The notes beneath the pieces are model-generated. The model searched no databases and was not told the origin of the DNA. It saw only the letters and a program-made list of their open reading frames with translations. Positions 1 to 9,021 of a stretch of 64,000 nt of DNA are shown here, piece after piece. Source of the DNA: Litorivivens sp041625575 (GTDB lineage: Bacteria; Pseudomonadota; Gammaproteobacteria; Pseudomonadales; Spongiibacteraceae). Made by a program: the position numbers and the translations under genes. Location: NCBI GenBank assembly GCA_041625575.1, contig JBFJTG010000003.1:1-64000 (forward strand), given 5' to 3'. Positions within the stretch are counted from its first letter, which is position 1. Each line of letters starts with the position of its first letter.

Positions 1-792
1 CACATACATCCGCTTGTTGAATTCTTCAGACAACTGATTGACCAGTTCTTCCTGCGCTACCGCCGCGCGCTCGCGCACACTGTCCAGCACGTCAACGTAA
101 AGCATCATGCGATCCGCCGTTTCGCGCATTCTCAGTTTCTGGAATTCATCAAACCACGGTGGCGCTTCAAGTTGAATCCGGTTAAGGGCTTCGCGTTGCG
201 GAGCCATATAGCGCCTAAGCGAAATTAGCTGCCGACGCAAGGCAGACAATTCCGTACGCATGGCTTGCCTGTTAGCCGTGAGCACCTCTTCCTCCAATTC
301 CGCCACATCGTCTTCGGCCTGCTCGATGGCATCATGCATGCGGGCTGTGAGGCGCGACGCCAGAAAGCTGATAAATTCAGCCGCATTTTTCGGGCCTTCT
401 CCACGGTGAATAAAGTTAACGATGTCATCCATCGACAACAGACGCCGCCGGCGCGAAGAAATAATGCGTTTGTTATCGGTCCAGATACGAATTGACACCA
501 TATCTTCCGGATCAGCGCCCGGATTCAGGTTAACGCCGCGAAGCGACATCAGTAACTGGCTACCCGCCGTGGATGCCCGGGGACGTGTTTCTTCCGCAAG
601 CAGTGCCGATACCGCCACCGAATCCAAGCCACTGTTGTTTTCGAGCCAGCTCGCCACTTCGGGTTTACTGTAATCAAAATGCAGCCACAGCAGGCCATCG
701 GCCTCTTTCCAGTTATCAATCTGATCAGCGTCCAGCGGCCGAGCCCCGCCTTTGCCATCGAATAAAAAAGCGTAGATTAGACCATCCAACAT
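1..792 (-). CDS. zntB: ZntB/CorA-family divalent cation transporter, cytosolic part (3' end beyond window)
   Basis: The reading frame is open for 264 codons from an ATG at 792 to the window edge, so only the N-terminal part is present. The ATG follows a GGGGAG ribosome site. Seen: an N-terminal alpha/beta region followed by a long charged helix with the segment LRRQLISLRRYMAPQRE, which is very close to the stalk helix of E. coli ZntB (RRYMAPQRD). Established: ZntB and CorA are pentameric inner-membrane channels whose long cytosolic funnel precedes two C-terminal membrane helices with a GxN motif. ZntB moves zinc. Those membrane helices and the GxN motif would lie left of position 1, so the ion selectivity cannot be judged here. 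The family assignment is firm; the zinc role is inferred from the ZntB-like stalk. Confidence 0.88.
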   Translation of the reverse strand, partial: MLDGLIYAFLFDGKGGARPLDADQIDNWKEADGLLWLHFDYSKPEVASWLENNSGLDSVAVSALLAEETRPRASTAGSQLLMSLRGVNLNPGADPEDMVSIRIWTDNKRIISSRRRRLLSMDDIVNFIHRGEGPKNAAEFISFLASRLTARMHDAIEQAEDDVAELEEEVLTANRQAMRTELSALRRQLISLRRYMAPQREALNRIQLEAPPWFDEFQKLRMRETADRMMLYVDVLDSVRERAAVAQEELVNQLSEEFNKRMYV

Positions 793-1010
793 TGAACTCC
801 CCTTTGTATGGCTCAATTCTGCATTACTGACTTGGAGTATAGGTAGAATAGCCACCCGCAAGAAAGGACTTATTCCGCCCGGCACAGTACAATTAGCCAT
901 ACTTCCAGCATGACATTAGCCGAGGGCAGCTACACCGCCGGACCATCGTCTCCTACAATGCCGTTCAAATTTTTCGTCATCCGCATTCAGCGACAAACAA
1001 GGCTACTTTT

Positions 1011-1886
1011 ATGAAAATCGGTATTTGCATTCCCTATATGAAGCGCGGCATTACCCGCAAAACCCTACTGGACTGGTGCCGGGCGATCGATGACGGCCCT
1101 TTTGACAGCCTTTCCTGCGGCGAACGGATTACCGGCTACACCTATGAAATGCGTACTTTCCTCGCTGCGGCGGCTGCAGTGACCGAGCGGGTTCGCATTA
1201 TTCCCTCACTCTATGTGCTGCCCATGCATAATGCCGTATGGGCCGCCAAGGAAATCGCCACACTGGACGTGCTCTCCGAAGGGCGCGTTACCGTAACCGT
1301 GGGTGTGGGCGGCAGAGAACAGGATTACAAAGCCGTTGGTGCAAACTTCCAGGGGCGATTTCAACGCATGGATGATCAGATTGCACAAATGAAACGCATC
1401 TGGGCAGGCGAAAGCGCCTTTGAAGGTTCCGACATCGTTGGACCCGAACCTTTTCAAGCGGGCGGCCCTCCAATATTGGCGGGCTCGATGGGTCCTAAAA
1501 GCATTAATCGCGTGGCCCAATGGGCCGACGGGCTCTATGGCTTTGCGATGGACGGCAACCCCGACCTGATCAAGCACTTTTTTGATTCTGCCACCAAAGC
1601 CTGGCAGGAAGCTGGACGAAAAGAAAAGCCTTACCACATGGGCGGCTTCTGGTACTCGTTGGCAGACGGCGCGGACAAGGCCTTGCAGGACTACGTTTTC
1701 GACTACCTGAAAATTTTCGGCGAAGACGAAGCGCGCTCCGTCGCGAAAACGATGAAGATGAACAATCCGGAAGCCATCGCTGAAGGAATCAAGGCAATCG
1801 AAGCCCTCGGTGCAGAAGAAATTCAGCTCGTTCCGGCCACCGCCGACATCAAGGAAGTCGAGCGCCTAGCCAAGTTGCTGAGCTAA
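1011..1886 (+). CDS. LLM-class (luciferase-like) flavin-dependent oxidoreductase
   Basis: A 291-residue protein with the bacterial luciferase-like TIM-barrel pattern: N-terminal MKIGICIPY strand, the RIIPSLYVLPMHNAVWAAKEIATLDVLSEGRV segment around residues 64-95, then VTVGVGGREQDYKAVGANFQGR, which is typical of FMN- or F420-dependent LLM proteins. An AAGG ribosome site precedes the ATG. The substrate cannot be read from sequence, and cofactor choice (FMN or F420) is undecided, although gammaproteobacteria usually use FMN. It lies five bases before mutM and is probably co-transcribed with it. The 218-base gap upstream, shared with the divergent zntB-like gene, holds the promoters but nothing else I can identify. 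Confidence 0.82.
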   Translation: MKIGICIPYMKRGITRKTLLDWCRAIDDGPFDSLSCGERITGYTYEMRTFLAAAAAVTERVRIIPSLYVLPMHNAVWAAKEIATLDVLSEGRVTVTVGVGGREQDYKAVGANFQGRFQRMDDQIAQMKRIWAGESAFEGSDIVGPEPFQAGGPPILAGSMGPKSINRVAQWADGLYGFAMDGNPDLIKHFFDSATKAWQEAGRKEKPYHMGGFWYSLADGADKALQDYVFDYLKIFGEDEARSVAKTMKMNNPEAIAEGIKAIEALGAEEIQLVPATADIKEVERLAKLLS

Positions 1887-1891
1887 AGACT

Positions 1892-2710
1892 GTGCCCGAA
1901 CTGCCGGAAGTCGAAACCGTTCGCCGCGGCATCGAATCCCACCTCAAAGGCCAGCGCATAACGGGCACCACAGTTCGTGATGGCCGGCTGCGCTGGCCGG
2001 TCGACCCCAAATTGGCGTCGCTACTTTCAGGTGTGACTATCTGCGCGGTCAAGCGGCGCGCAAAGTACCTGCTGATTGAGACCGACTGCGGCCACCTGAT
2101 GGTGCACCTGGGGATGTCCGGCCGACTCTATTTTGTTGAGGCCGGCACCGCTGCAGCCAAGCACGATCATATCGACTGGCAGCTCAGTAACCGTAAAACC
2201 CTGCGCTACACCGACCCTCGTCGCTTCGGCTCGGTACACTGGCTGCCGGGTGACACCGCCAGTCATAGTCTGCTCGACAATTTAGGCCCCGAACCTTTAT
2301 CCGACGATTTCGACGGGGAATATTTGTTTAGGCGCTCACGCAAGCGCACAGCCCCCATTAAGAGCTACGTGATGGACGGCCGCATTGTGGTCGGGGTTGG
2401 TAATATCTATGCTAACGAGGCGCTATTCCGCGCCGGCATTCGCCCTACTGCTGCCGCAGGGAGAATTTCGAAGCCACGCTACGAAAAACTGGGAAGCGAG
2501 ATCAAATTGGTATTGAGCGAGGCCATCGCCCAGGGCGGTACCACACTCAAAGACTTTGTCGGCGGCGACGGCAAACCCGGCTATTTCAAACAAGAGCTCT
2601 CCGTTTACGGCCGCGGCGGCTTGCCCTGCCTTGTCTGTAAATCCCCACTCAAAGAGCTGCGCCTTGGTCAGCGGGCCACCGTATTTTGCAGCCACTGTCA
2701 GCGCAGCTGA
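1892..2710 (+). CDS. mutM: Formamidopyrimidine-DNA glycosylase (Fpg/MutM)
   Basis: Base-excision repair enzyme that removes 8-oxoguanine and formamidopyrimidines and nicks the site by beta,delta-elimination. It starts at a GTG, which is required to give the mature N-terminus MPELPEVETVRRG: Pro2 is the Schiff-base nucleophile and Glu3 the general acid. Lys58 lies in the conserved KRRAKY stretch. The C-terminus carries the zinc finger CLVC...CSHC (Cys246, 249, 266, 269). The 272-residue length is normal for the family. Only five bases separate it from the upstream LLM oxidoreductase, and coaD follows after 86 bases. The mutM-coaD neighbourhood is common in proteobacteria. Confidence 0.97.
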   Translation: MPELPEVETVRRGIESHLKGQRITGTTVRDGRLRWPVDPKLASLLSGVTICAVKRRAKYLLIETDCGHLMVHLGMSGRLYFVEAGTAAAKHDHIDWQLSNRKTLRYTDPRRFGSVHWLPGDTASHSLLDNLGPEPLSDDFDGEYLFRRSRKRTAPIKSYVMDGRIVVGVGNIYANEALFRAGIRPTAAAGRISKPRYEKLGSEIKLVLSEAIAQGGTTLKDFVGGDGKPGYFKQELSVYGRGGLPCLVCKSPLKELRLGQRATVFCSHCQRS

Positions 2711-2796
2711 AGCCCCTGCCTGTATGACGGTATAGTCTCATGCCTCATCGTGTTAAGATGCATGCCCATTGAGTATCAAGGCATTTTAGTAGCGTT

Positions 2797-3273
2797 ATGA
2801 CTGCAATCATCTACCCAGGCACTTTCGACCCGATAACCCACGGTCACGTCGACTTGGTCGAGCGCGCTGCCAAGCTTTTCGACAAGGTCTACATTGCTGT
2901 AGCCCAGAGCGAAAAGAAAAAGCCCCTGTTCAATGTGGAAGAGCGTATCGAGCTCTGCAAGAAATGCTTTGACGGAATTGGCGGTATCGAATACGTCAGT
3001 TTTTCCGGCCTGACCATCGACCTCGCCAAGCGTCTTGAGTGCTATACCTTTCTGCGCGGCGTACGTGCGGTGGCCGATTACGAATACGAATTGCAACTTG
3101 CCCGCATGAACCGCGCCATGAACGCCGAGGTTGAGACCTTGTTTCTCACCCCGGGAGAAGGGCTTTCCTACGTCTCCTCGTCATTGCTACGCGAGGTCGC
3201 CGGGATGGGCGGCGATGTCTCCCGTTTTGTGCCTCCCCATGTACTCGAAGCACTAAACGGCAAGTTCAGGTAA
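2797..3273 (+). CDS. coaD: Phosphopantetheine adenylyltransferase
   Basis: Catalyses the penultimate step of coenzyme A synthesis, 4'-phosphopantetheine + ATP to dephospho-CoA. The 158-residue protein has the nucleotidyltransferase signature GTFDPITHGH (residues 8-17), the LRGVRAVADYEYELQLA stretch that forms the substrate pocket, and YVSSSLLREVA, the ISSTxxR-type motif near the C-terminus. Length and motifs match the hexameric bacterial PPAT. It is followed 12 bases later by the ferredoxin gene, forming the coaD-fdx pair seen in many gammaproteobacteria. Confidence 0.97.
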   Translation: MTAIIYPGTFDPITHGHVDLVERAAKLFDKVYIAVAQSEKKKPLFNVEERIELCKKCFDGIGGIEYVSFSGLTIDLAKRLECYTFLRGVRAVADYEYELQLARMNRAMNAEVETLFLTPGEGLSYVSSSLLREVAGMGGDVSRFVPPHVLEALNGKFR

Positions 3274-3285
3274 GGCTGAAGCATC

Positions 3286-3540
3286 GTGGCGCTCTTCATC
3301 ACTGATGAATGCATAAACTGCGACGTTTGCGAGCCGGTGTGCCCCAACAATGCTATCTATCAGGGCGTCGAGATTTACGAAATAGACCCCGATTTTTGCA
3401 CTGAGTGTGTCGGCCATTTCGACGAGCCCCAATGCCAAACAGTTTGCCCGGTAGACTGTATTCCACTCGACCCAGATCACGAAGAATCGCCCGAGGATCT
3501 GCAGGCAAAGTATAGTCGTATACAAGAGCTGGCATCCTGA
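3286..3540 (+). CDS. yfhL: YfhL-type 2[4Fe-4S] ferredoxin
   Basis: An 84-residue ferredoxin starting at GTG. The first cluster is Cys9-x2-Cys12-x2-Cys15-x3-Cys19-Pro. The second has the long-loop spacing Cys38-x2-Cys41-x8-Cys50-x3-Cys54-Pro, which distinguishes the YfhL/Allochromatium-type ferredoxins from clostridial ones. An acidic C-terminal helix (DPDHEESPEDLQAKYSRI) follows, also typical. These ferredoxins have very low and well-separated redox potentials. The physiological partner is not known from this context. It is co-oriented with coaD at 12 bases and probably in the same transcript. Confidence 0.93.
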   Translation: MALFITDECINCDVCEPVCPNNAIYQGVEIYEIDPDFCTECVGHFDEPQCQTVCPVDCIPLDPDHEESPEDLQAKYSRIQELAS

Positions 3541-3607
3541 GCAGGCAATAGCTTACATTAGCACCGAAGAATGTCGGCCCTAAAGCGAACACACGGGAGT
3601 TGAATGC

Positions 3608-5407
3608 ATGCGTAAACTACTTTTCCCCTCTCTCTGTGTGCTCGCACTTTGCAGCATTAACTCCGAACTCTCGCCACTGAACGCAGCGACTGATACCGCA
3701 GCCAGCACCACAACAGACGCCATAACTGCCACCGCCACTATAGCCGACATCATCCCGGAAGCCGCGTCGGGGTACGGAGCCATTAAGCAAGCCATTAGCA
3801 TCAAGCATATGGTGGTCACCGCCAACCCGCACGCCACTGACGCTGCCCAAAAAATCCTGTCCTGGGGCGGCACCGCGACCGACGCAGCCATTGCTGCACA
3901 GTTGGTATTAGGCCTGGTGGAACCACAATCATCGGGCATCGGTGGCGGCGCTTTCGTCCTGCACTGGGAGCAGGAGAAAAAACTACTCACGACTTGGGAT
4001 GGGCGCGAGACTGCTCCCGCCGCCGTTGACGCCAGCCATTTTATGCAGGCCGAAAAGCCTATGAGCTTTTTTGACGCAGTAATCGGCGGCCATGCCGTAG
4101 GCACACCCGGCGTTATCGCCCTGCTGGAAGCGCTGCATGCCAATCACGGCAAACTGCCCTGGAGCAGTGTGTTTCAACCCGCGATCAGTCTGGCCCGAAG
4201 CGGATTCGAAATTTCGCCACGGCTGCACGAGCTCTTGCTTAAAATGCCCAGAGTCGCAGTCAACCCCCAAATCACTGAGTATTTTTTTGAAGCCGACGGC
4301 AAAACACCTAAAGCCATCGGTACTGTGCTAAAAAACCCCGCGTACGCGGAGACGCTGGATCGAATTGCCAAAAAAGGGGCCAAGGAGTTTTACGATGGCC
4401 GCATCGCCAAAAATATCGTCGAGGCCGTTGAGGAAGATCCCAACCGGCCTGGAAAACTCAGCCAATCCGACCTGAAAAAATATGCCGCTAAACAGCGTGA
4501 GCCGGTGTGCGGGGAATTTCGCCAATATCGAATTTGCGGCATGGGACCACCGTCCTCAGGAGGCACCACAGTGGCTGCCCTGCTTGGCACCTTGCAGCAT
4601 GTTGCCGATGCCAATACTGAACCCGGCAATCAGGCGCACCTCTTTGCCGAAGCCTCCCGTCTGGCCTTTGCCGATCGCAGCCGCTATATCGCCGATCCGG
4701 ATTTTGTAACGGTGCCAACCGCCGGCTTAATAAGTGCCGACTATTTGAAAGGGCGCAGTGCCTTAATAAAAGTCGACAAGACGATGCAGAAAGCGCCAGC
4801 AGGGCTGCCCCCGGGTAGCAAAGCCCTTGGTTATATTGACGCTGCCTCACCGGAGTTACCCTCTACCAGCCACTTTTCCATTGTCGATGACTACGGCAAT
4901 ATCATTAGCATGACCAGCAGCATAGAAACCGCCTTTGGCTCACGCATCATGGTGGATGGCTTCCTGCTCAACAATCAATTGACGGATTTTTCCTTCATTC
5001 CCGAGAACGAAAAGGGTTTAGTCGCCAACCGCGTCGAGGGTGGCAAACGACCCCGATCGTCTATGTCGCCCACCATCGTTTTTGAAGGCGACCAGCCCAT
5101 CCTGGTCATTGGCTCACCTGGCGGTGCCCGCATCATTAATTATGTGGCGCGCAGCATTTGGGATGTTCTGGAGAACGGCGTAGCCCTTGCTGAGGCTATA
5201 GCAGGGCCCCACATCGTCCATATGGGGCGACAATTAGAATTGGAAGAGGGCCGCAGCAGCCCCGCGCTCCTAGAGCATCTGAAAACCCTGGGCCACAAGG
5301 TCAGCCTAAAACCGCAAACCTCCGGGCTTCACGCCATTATGATTCGCGACGGCGTCTTGACGGGGGGAGCCGACCCGAGGCGGGAAGGCACTATAAAGGG
5401 AGAATAA
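3608..5407 (+). CDS. ggt: Gamma-glutamyltranspeptidase (periplasmic)
   Basis: A 599-residue Ntn-hydrolase that transfers or hydrolyses the gamma-glutamyl group of glutathione and related compounds. The N-terminal hydrophobic stretch (residues 3-16, LLFPSLCVLALCS) is a signal peptide. The large-subunit hallmarks GGTATDAAIAAQLVLGLVEPQSSGIGGGAF and WDGRETAP are present. The autoprocessing nucleophile is Thr420 in PSTSHFSIVD (TTHYSVVD in E. coli), and the small subunit carries LLNNQLTDFSF and GSPGGARII. The usual TT pair at the cleavage site reads TS here, a conservative change. GGGAG precedes the ATG. The gene ends 33 bases from the convergent mtnC. Confidence 0.95.
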   Translation: MRKLLFPSLCVLALCSINSELSPLNAATDTAASTTTDAITATATIADIIPEAASGYGAIKQAISIKHMVVTANPHATDAAQKILSWGGTATDAAIAAQLVLGLVEPQSSGIGGGAFVLHWEQEKKLLTTWDGRETAPAAVDASHFMQAEKPMSFFDAVIGGHAVGTPGVIALLEALHANHGKLPWSSVFQPAISLARSGFEISPRLHELLLKMPRVAVNPQITEYFFEADGKTPKAIGTVLKNPAYAETLDRIAKKGAKEFYDGRIAKNIVEAVEEDPNRPGKLSQSDLKKYAAKQREPVCGEFRQYRICGMGPPSSGGTTVAALLGTLQHVADANTEPGNQAHLFAEASRLAFADRSRYIADPDFVTVPTAGLISADYLKGRSALIKVDKTMQKAPAGLPPGSKALGYIDAASPELPSTSHFSIVDDYGNIISMTSSIETAFGSRIMVDGFLLNNQLTDFSFIPENEKGLVANRVEGGKRPRSSMSPTIVFEGDQPILVIGSPGGARIINYVARSIWDVLENGVALAEAIAGPHIVHMGRQLELEEGRSSPALLEHLKTLGHKVSLKPQTSGLHAIMIRDGVLTGGADPRREGTIKGE

Positions 5408-5440
5408 ATTACAAAGGACTAAAAAAGTGCTGCCGGCTCG

Positions 5441-6145
5441 CTAGCCCAATCGGCACTCGATGTCAGAGAACGATTCACTCACAGGAAAATTATGCTTTCC
5501 GACAGCAGCATTTCCCGGCCGTTGCAGCAAGCAAACCTGAAATCCGGCCGCACTCGCAGCATCTAGTTCAGCGACAATATCCGACAGAAATAACAAATTC
5601 TCAGCAGCCATTTTGATTTGCCGGCTAATTTCCCGATAACTCTCAACCTCGCGTTTACCGCCGACACCGGTATCGAAGTGTCCGTCAAAAAAAGGCAGCA
5701 GATTTCCCGCCTCAGAGAACTCGAAAAATAATTTCTGCGCCAGCACCGAGCCAGAAGAATAAACGTAAAGCCCCAAACCCTCGCGCTGCCACTGCTGCAA
5801 ACTCGGCGCAACATCAGGATACATGTGCGCCTGATAATCACCCTGCCGGTAGCCCGCCTCCCAGATAAAACCTTGCAGGGCTTTTAGCGGCGTAATTTTT
5901 TTGTCATCACGTATCCACTGCAACAACTGCTCGATCTGGCCCTCCAAGTCTGAGGGCGCCAGACCCGCCTCGGCAGCAACATCGACCAATAATGCCTTTA
6001 TCTGCGGCTCTTGCGCCTTTGTGCGCAAAAAATCCGGCAGCTTAGCCGCGGCGTAGGGAAACAAAACATCGTGAACGAAAGATATTGAACTCGTTGTACC
6101 TTCAATGTCGGTCACGACGGCTTTAATGCCTGAAAATTCCGGCAT
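5441..6145 (-). CDS. mtnC: Enolase-phosphatase E1 (methionine salvage)
   Basis: HAD-family bifunctional enzyme that converts 2,3-diketo-5-methylthiopentyl-1-phosphate to the acireductone 1,2-dihydroxy-3-keto-5-methylthiopentene. Motif I is VVTDIEGTTSS (nucleophile Asp13, Glu15), the form specific to MtnC rather than the DxDGT of other HAD enzymes. YVYSSGSVLAQKLFF is motif II, and FLSDIVAELDAASAAG is the acidic motif IV region. Its ATG overlaps the mtnD stop codon as TGATG, so the two genes are translationally coupled. It is the last gene of mtnB-mtnD-mtnC. Confidence 0.96.
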   Translation of the reverse strand: MPEFSGIKAVVTDIEGTTSSISFVHDVLFPYAAAKLPDFLRTKAQEPQIKALLVDVAAEAGLAPSDLEGQIEQLLQWIRDDKKITPLKALQGFIWEAGYRQGDYQAHMYPDVAPSLQQWQREGLGLYVYSSGSVLAQKLFFEFSEAGNLLPFFDGHFDTGVGGKREVESYREISRQIKMAAENLLFLSDIVAELDAASAAGFQVCLLQRPGNAAVGKHNFPVSESFSDIECRLG

Positions 6146-6690
6146 CAGCTTTCGAGCCGGGAGTAGCGTTCGGCGATATCACTGCCGGTATAGTGCGCCA
6201 CCCAACCCTCGGGATTATTAAAAAACCGGATAGCCACCAAATGGGGTTCCGGCCCCATATCAAACCAGTGCGGTGTATTCGCCGGCACGCTGATCAAGTC
6301 GCCCTTTTCACACAGAACTTCATAAACTTTGTCGCCTATGTGCAGTGAGAACAGGCCCTGACCATCGACAAAAAAGCGAACTTCATCTTCATTGTGCGTG
6401 TGCTCCGAGAGAAACTTTTGCCGCAGTGCTGCCTTATCGGGATGGCTGGCGTTGAGGCTAATTACATCGACGCTTTGGTAGCCTTCTTCAGCGACCAGAC
6501 GATCAACATCACTGGCATAGGCGGCCAGAACCTCGGCACTGTCATCGCCCGCCTGCACGCTACTGTCGGTGCGCCACTGCTCGAAGCGGATACCTGCGGC
6601 TTTCAGGCTGGCAGCTATCTCCGCGGGAACAGTGCTACGCTCCAAGACCGCTGATGCCTGGCTCTCACTGAACACTTTTAGTTCACTCAT
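6145..6690 (-). CDS. mtnD: Acireductone dioxygenase
   Basis: Cupin metalloenzyme that oxidises the acireductone. The Fe(II) form gives the methionine precursor 4-methylthio-2-oxobutanoate and formate; the Ni(II) form gives CO and methylthiopropionate. The metal ligands are visible: His97, His99 and Glu103 in EHTHNEDEVRFF, and His141 in VPANTPHWFD. The 181-residue length is normal. AGGGG precedes the ATG. It is the middle gene of the salvage operon, 12 bases after mtnB and overlapping mtnC by one base. Confidence 0.96.
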   Translation of the reverse strand: MSELKVFSESQASAVLERSTVPAEIAASLKAAGIRFEQWRTDSSVQAGDDSAEVLAAYASDVDRLVAEEGYQSVDVISLNASHPDKAALRQKFLSEHTHNEDEVRFFVDGQGLFSLHIGDKVYEVLCEKGDLISVPANTPHWFDMGPEPHLVAIRFFNNPEGWVAHYTGSDIAERYSRLES

Positions 6691-6702
6691 GCTCTACCCC
6701 TA

Positions 6703-7341
6703 TCAGGATGTATGCGTGCGCAAGGAACGCAACTCCAGCTCACATTGAAAAAGAAAATCCAGCGCCTCCACTTCACGCAGGCAAGCGTCCAGGCTCTCGC
6801 CCCAGCAATACACACCGTGCCCCCGAATTACATAGGCCGGGCAAGCCGGATGCTCATCAAAGTAGCGATCAACGTCATCCGCCAAAGCGGCAATATTCTG
6901 GGTATTATCAAAAATGGGAATCAGCAATTCCCCTTCATGCGTTAGCACACCGGCAAAGGCTTTCTGCAATTCATAACCTTGCAATCGGACTACCTGACCA
7001 TCAAGCAGTAGCGACAACACCGTTGAAGCCCGCGAGTGGCAATGCAGAACGGCGCCTACCTTGGGGAATCGCTTATACAGGCGGGTATGCAACAGGGTTT
7101 CAGCAGACGGCTTGCCGCCATCCAATGGCTCACCCTCGAAATCAACAGCAAGAAAATCGTGTTCGCTCAACTTGCCTTTGTGGCGACCCGAGGCGGTAAC
7201 AAGGGCCGAACTTTCGCTGAGTCGCATCGAAAAATTGCCGCTGGTTGCGGGCACCCAGCCCTGTGCATGTAGCTCACGACCCGCCGCCACCAAAGCGCGT
7301 GCTTTTGCCAGATAGTCGGAATTTGCCACAGTGTCGCCCAC
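6703..7341 (-). CDS. mtnB: Methylthioribulose-1-phosphate dehydratase
   Basis: Class II aldolase-fold zinc enzyme that dehydrates 5-methylthioribulose-1-phosphate to the diketone used by MtnC. The conserved GWVPATSGNFSMRL, ETLLHTRLYKRFPKVGAVLHCHS (zinc histidines) and RGHGVYCWGESLDACLREVEALDFLF segments identify it. The frame offers only GTG starts at the 5' end (7341, or 7329 beginning VANSDYLAK). The first gives 212 residues; the exact start is uncertain because neither has a strong ribosome site. The pathway genes mtnA, mtnK or mtnP are not in the window. Confidence 0.94.
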   Translation of the reverse strand: MGDTVANSDYLAKARALVAAGRELHAQGWVPATSGNFSMRLSESSALVTASGRHKGKLSEHDFLAVDFEGEPLDGGKPSAETLLHTRLYKRFPKVGAVLHCHSRASTVLSLLLDGQVVRLQGYELQKAFAGVLTHEGELLIPIFDNTQNIAALADDVDRYFDEHPACPAYVIRGHGVYCWGESLDACLREVEALDFLFQCELELRSLRTHTS

Positions 7342-7367
7342 GCTGAATCAGATACTCGAAGCTGCGA

Positions 7368-7395
7368 AGTATACTGCCATCGCCCTAAGGCGCAA
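7368..7395 (-). promoter_or_regulatory. Candidate sigma-70 promoter for mtnB-mtnD-mtnC
   Basis: On the minus strand TTGCGC and TATACT are separated by 16 bases, 27 bases upstream of the mtnB GTG. The -10 box matches the consensus at five of six positions. An imperfect hairpin (CTAAGGCGC/GCGCTTAG, plus strand) overlaps the -35 region and could also act as a weak terminator for the preceding acyltransferase gene. Confidence 0.35.
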
Positions 7396-7409
7396 GCGCT
7401 TAGCGCAGC

Positions 7410-8018
7410 TCAGACTTTTTGCAGGTCACGCAGAAACACGTATTTCTCGGGGTAGCGGGGCGAAACAGAATCGTAGTCAGCCCGAATCTTGCGAATATCG
7501 CCTTCGACATCATCGCCGGCGTAAAACGGTGGCCAGACACCTGCCCGGCGCTGCCCGAAATCAAGATAACAGCGCACTACCGGCACACCGGCTTTGCGCG
7601 CAATGTGGTAGAAGCCGCGCTTCCACTCTTCAACCCGGCTGCGAGTGCCCTCAGGCGCAATAATCAGCACCATTTCCTCCGCCCTTTCAAACTCTCCTAC
7701 CATTTGATCCACAAAATTGTGTGAACTACTGCGCTCGACCGCAATACCGCCCAGCCAGCGCAACACACTGCCCATCGGCCCGACAAAGAGCGTGTGCTTG
7801 ATCATGAATTTAACGCGGCGCTTCAGCAGCAAACCCACGGGGAACATCAGCAGAAAATCCCAATTGCTGGTATGCGGAGCGATGATAAGAACGTATTTGC
7901 GCTCGGCAGGCGCCTCGACATGCAGCGACCACCTCCGCCACTTCATCGCAAAAAGCGACACTCGGGTAAGATTTCGGATGATCCATGGGTGATCAAAAAT
8001 ATTGGGAGCTGTTTGCAT
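7410..8018 (-). CDS. Lysophospholipid acyltransferase family protein (PlsC-like)
   Basis: A 202-residue acyltransferase of the small PlsC-like type. Seen: the HX4D catalytic motif HTSNWD (His49, Asp54), the acyl-acceptor phosphate-binding motif PEGTRSR, and GLLLKRRVKFMIKHTLFVGPMGSVLRWLGGI between them. Such proteins acylate lysophospholipids or ornithine-type lipids at the inner membrane; the substrate is not clear here. It is encoded 30 bases after the DUF6279 lipoprotein gene and 68 bases before mtnB, with a possible new promoter in that last gap. Confidence 0.83.
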   Translation of the reverse strand: MQTAPNIFDHPWIIRNLTRVSLFAMKWRRWSLHVEAPAERKYVLIIAPHTSNWDFLLMFPVGLLLKRRVKFMIKHTLFVGPMGSVLRWLGGIAVERSSSHNFVDQMVGEFERAEEMVLIIAPEGTRSRVEEWKRGFYHIARKAGVPVVRCYLDFGQRRAGVWPPFYAGDDVEGDIRKIRADYDSVSPRYPEKYVFLRDLQKV

Positions 8019-8048
8019 AGCTGACTATCTTTCTACGACTGCGAAACT

Positions 8049-8918
8049 TCAAAGCTCGCTCAAACGACAATTAGGCGCGCTCAAACGTTCGATATCTTCA
8101 GCGATTGCAGCCAATTCGGCAAGTAAATGGCGACGTTGTTTCAGACTTAAACTCTGTTCGAGAGCCAATAGCAACTCACGCGCCGATTGCTGGTTCGCGA
8201 GCAAGCGCTCCCTCTCTGCCGGCGCGTAGAGCCGCTCGGGGTGGAGCGTGAGTTCGCGCAGCGACTCGGTAAAGCCCGCCTCCCCCCTGCGCTGCAGTAG
8301 CTCCGCCAAGCGCCCACGCCACTTTTCTCGCCGCTCATAGATCAAGCCGTAAACATTGTCCGCCTGCCGGGCCCAGACAAGAGCCAGCTGCATTTGCTCC
8401 TTGCTAATGCTGCCCGCCCAGCGCTTCATTGCATCTTTTACGCGCTTTACCCGCGCTTTTTCCAAGGCGGGCGGGTCAATCTCGACATAGTCTTTGTAAA
8501 AGCGCAGGTTCCGGCGCTCAAGCTCAGCGATCACGCTGGCGACCTGCGCCTCACTAAAGCCCTGCACTAGCGGCGAGGACTCATCCAAAGTCTTGATCAG
8601 CAGAGCAGACCACGCGTCAACCGCGCGCTCACTGAAAGATTGCAGCTCCCCCTGCGTCAGACGCGGGGTCGAGCCCTCGCCCAGCACTGTGGCCAGATCG
8701 CTCAGATACAGGTGATATCGCGGCAACTCATGTTCACAATGCCAGGCCAGTATGCCCTGCAGCGATTCATCAAATGCCGATTGCTGCTGCCTGTCGAGTT
8801 CAACAAAATCGTCAAGGGCCCAATTGATAAACCGATCCGCGTTTTTGTAGGCAAAGCGGGTGCTACTGCAGGCCGTGATAAAAAAGATTACAGCGGCAAG
8901 GATGATGAACTTCGGCAT
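8049..8918 (-). CDS. DUF6279 family lipoprotein
   Basis: A 289-residue protein with a short hydrophobic N-terminus ending in a lipobox (FFITACSS), so probably lipid-anchored at Cys17 or so. The body is alpha-helical and rich in Arg, Glu and Gln, with YKNADRFINWALDDFVELDRQQQSAFD right after the anchor, the recognisable start of the DUF6279 family common in marine gammaproteobacteria. I chose the ATG at 8918 (MPKFIIL) over an upstream TTG at 8927. The molecular function is unknown. It is co-oriented with the downstream acyltransferase, which hints at an envelope role. Confidence 0.72.
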   Translation of the reverse strand: MPKFIILAAVIFFITACSSTRFAYKNADRFINWALDDFVELDRQQQSAFDESLQGILAWHCEHELPRYHLYLSDLATVLGEGSTPRLTQGELQSFSERAVDAWSALLIKTLDESSPLVQGFSEAQVASVIAELERRNLRFYKDYVEIDPPALEKARVKRVKDAMKRWAGSISKEQMQLALVWARQADNVYGLIYERREKWRGRLAELLQRRGEAGFTESLRELTLHPERLYAPAERERLLANQQSARELLLALEQSLSLKQRRHLLAELAAIAEDIERLSAPNCRLSEL

Positions 8919-9021
8919 GGCTATCAAGGCTCGCAGGGATTTAATCCTATACTCGCCTGCTTGGCGCGCTAGAAGCGTGAGGCAGGCAGCGCCCCTACGC
9001 TAACACAAGCAGACTTGCGCT

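Noticed and set aside
1849..1868. GACATCAAGGAAGTC as a fifth regulon motif copy
   Set aside because: The spacing between half sites differs, TGGT is absent, and it lies inside the oxidoreductase coding sequence.
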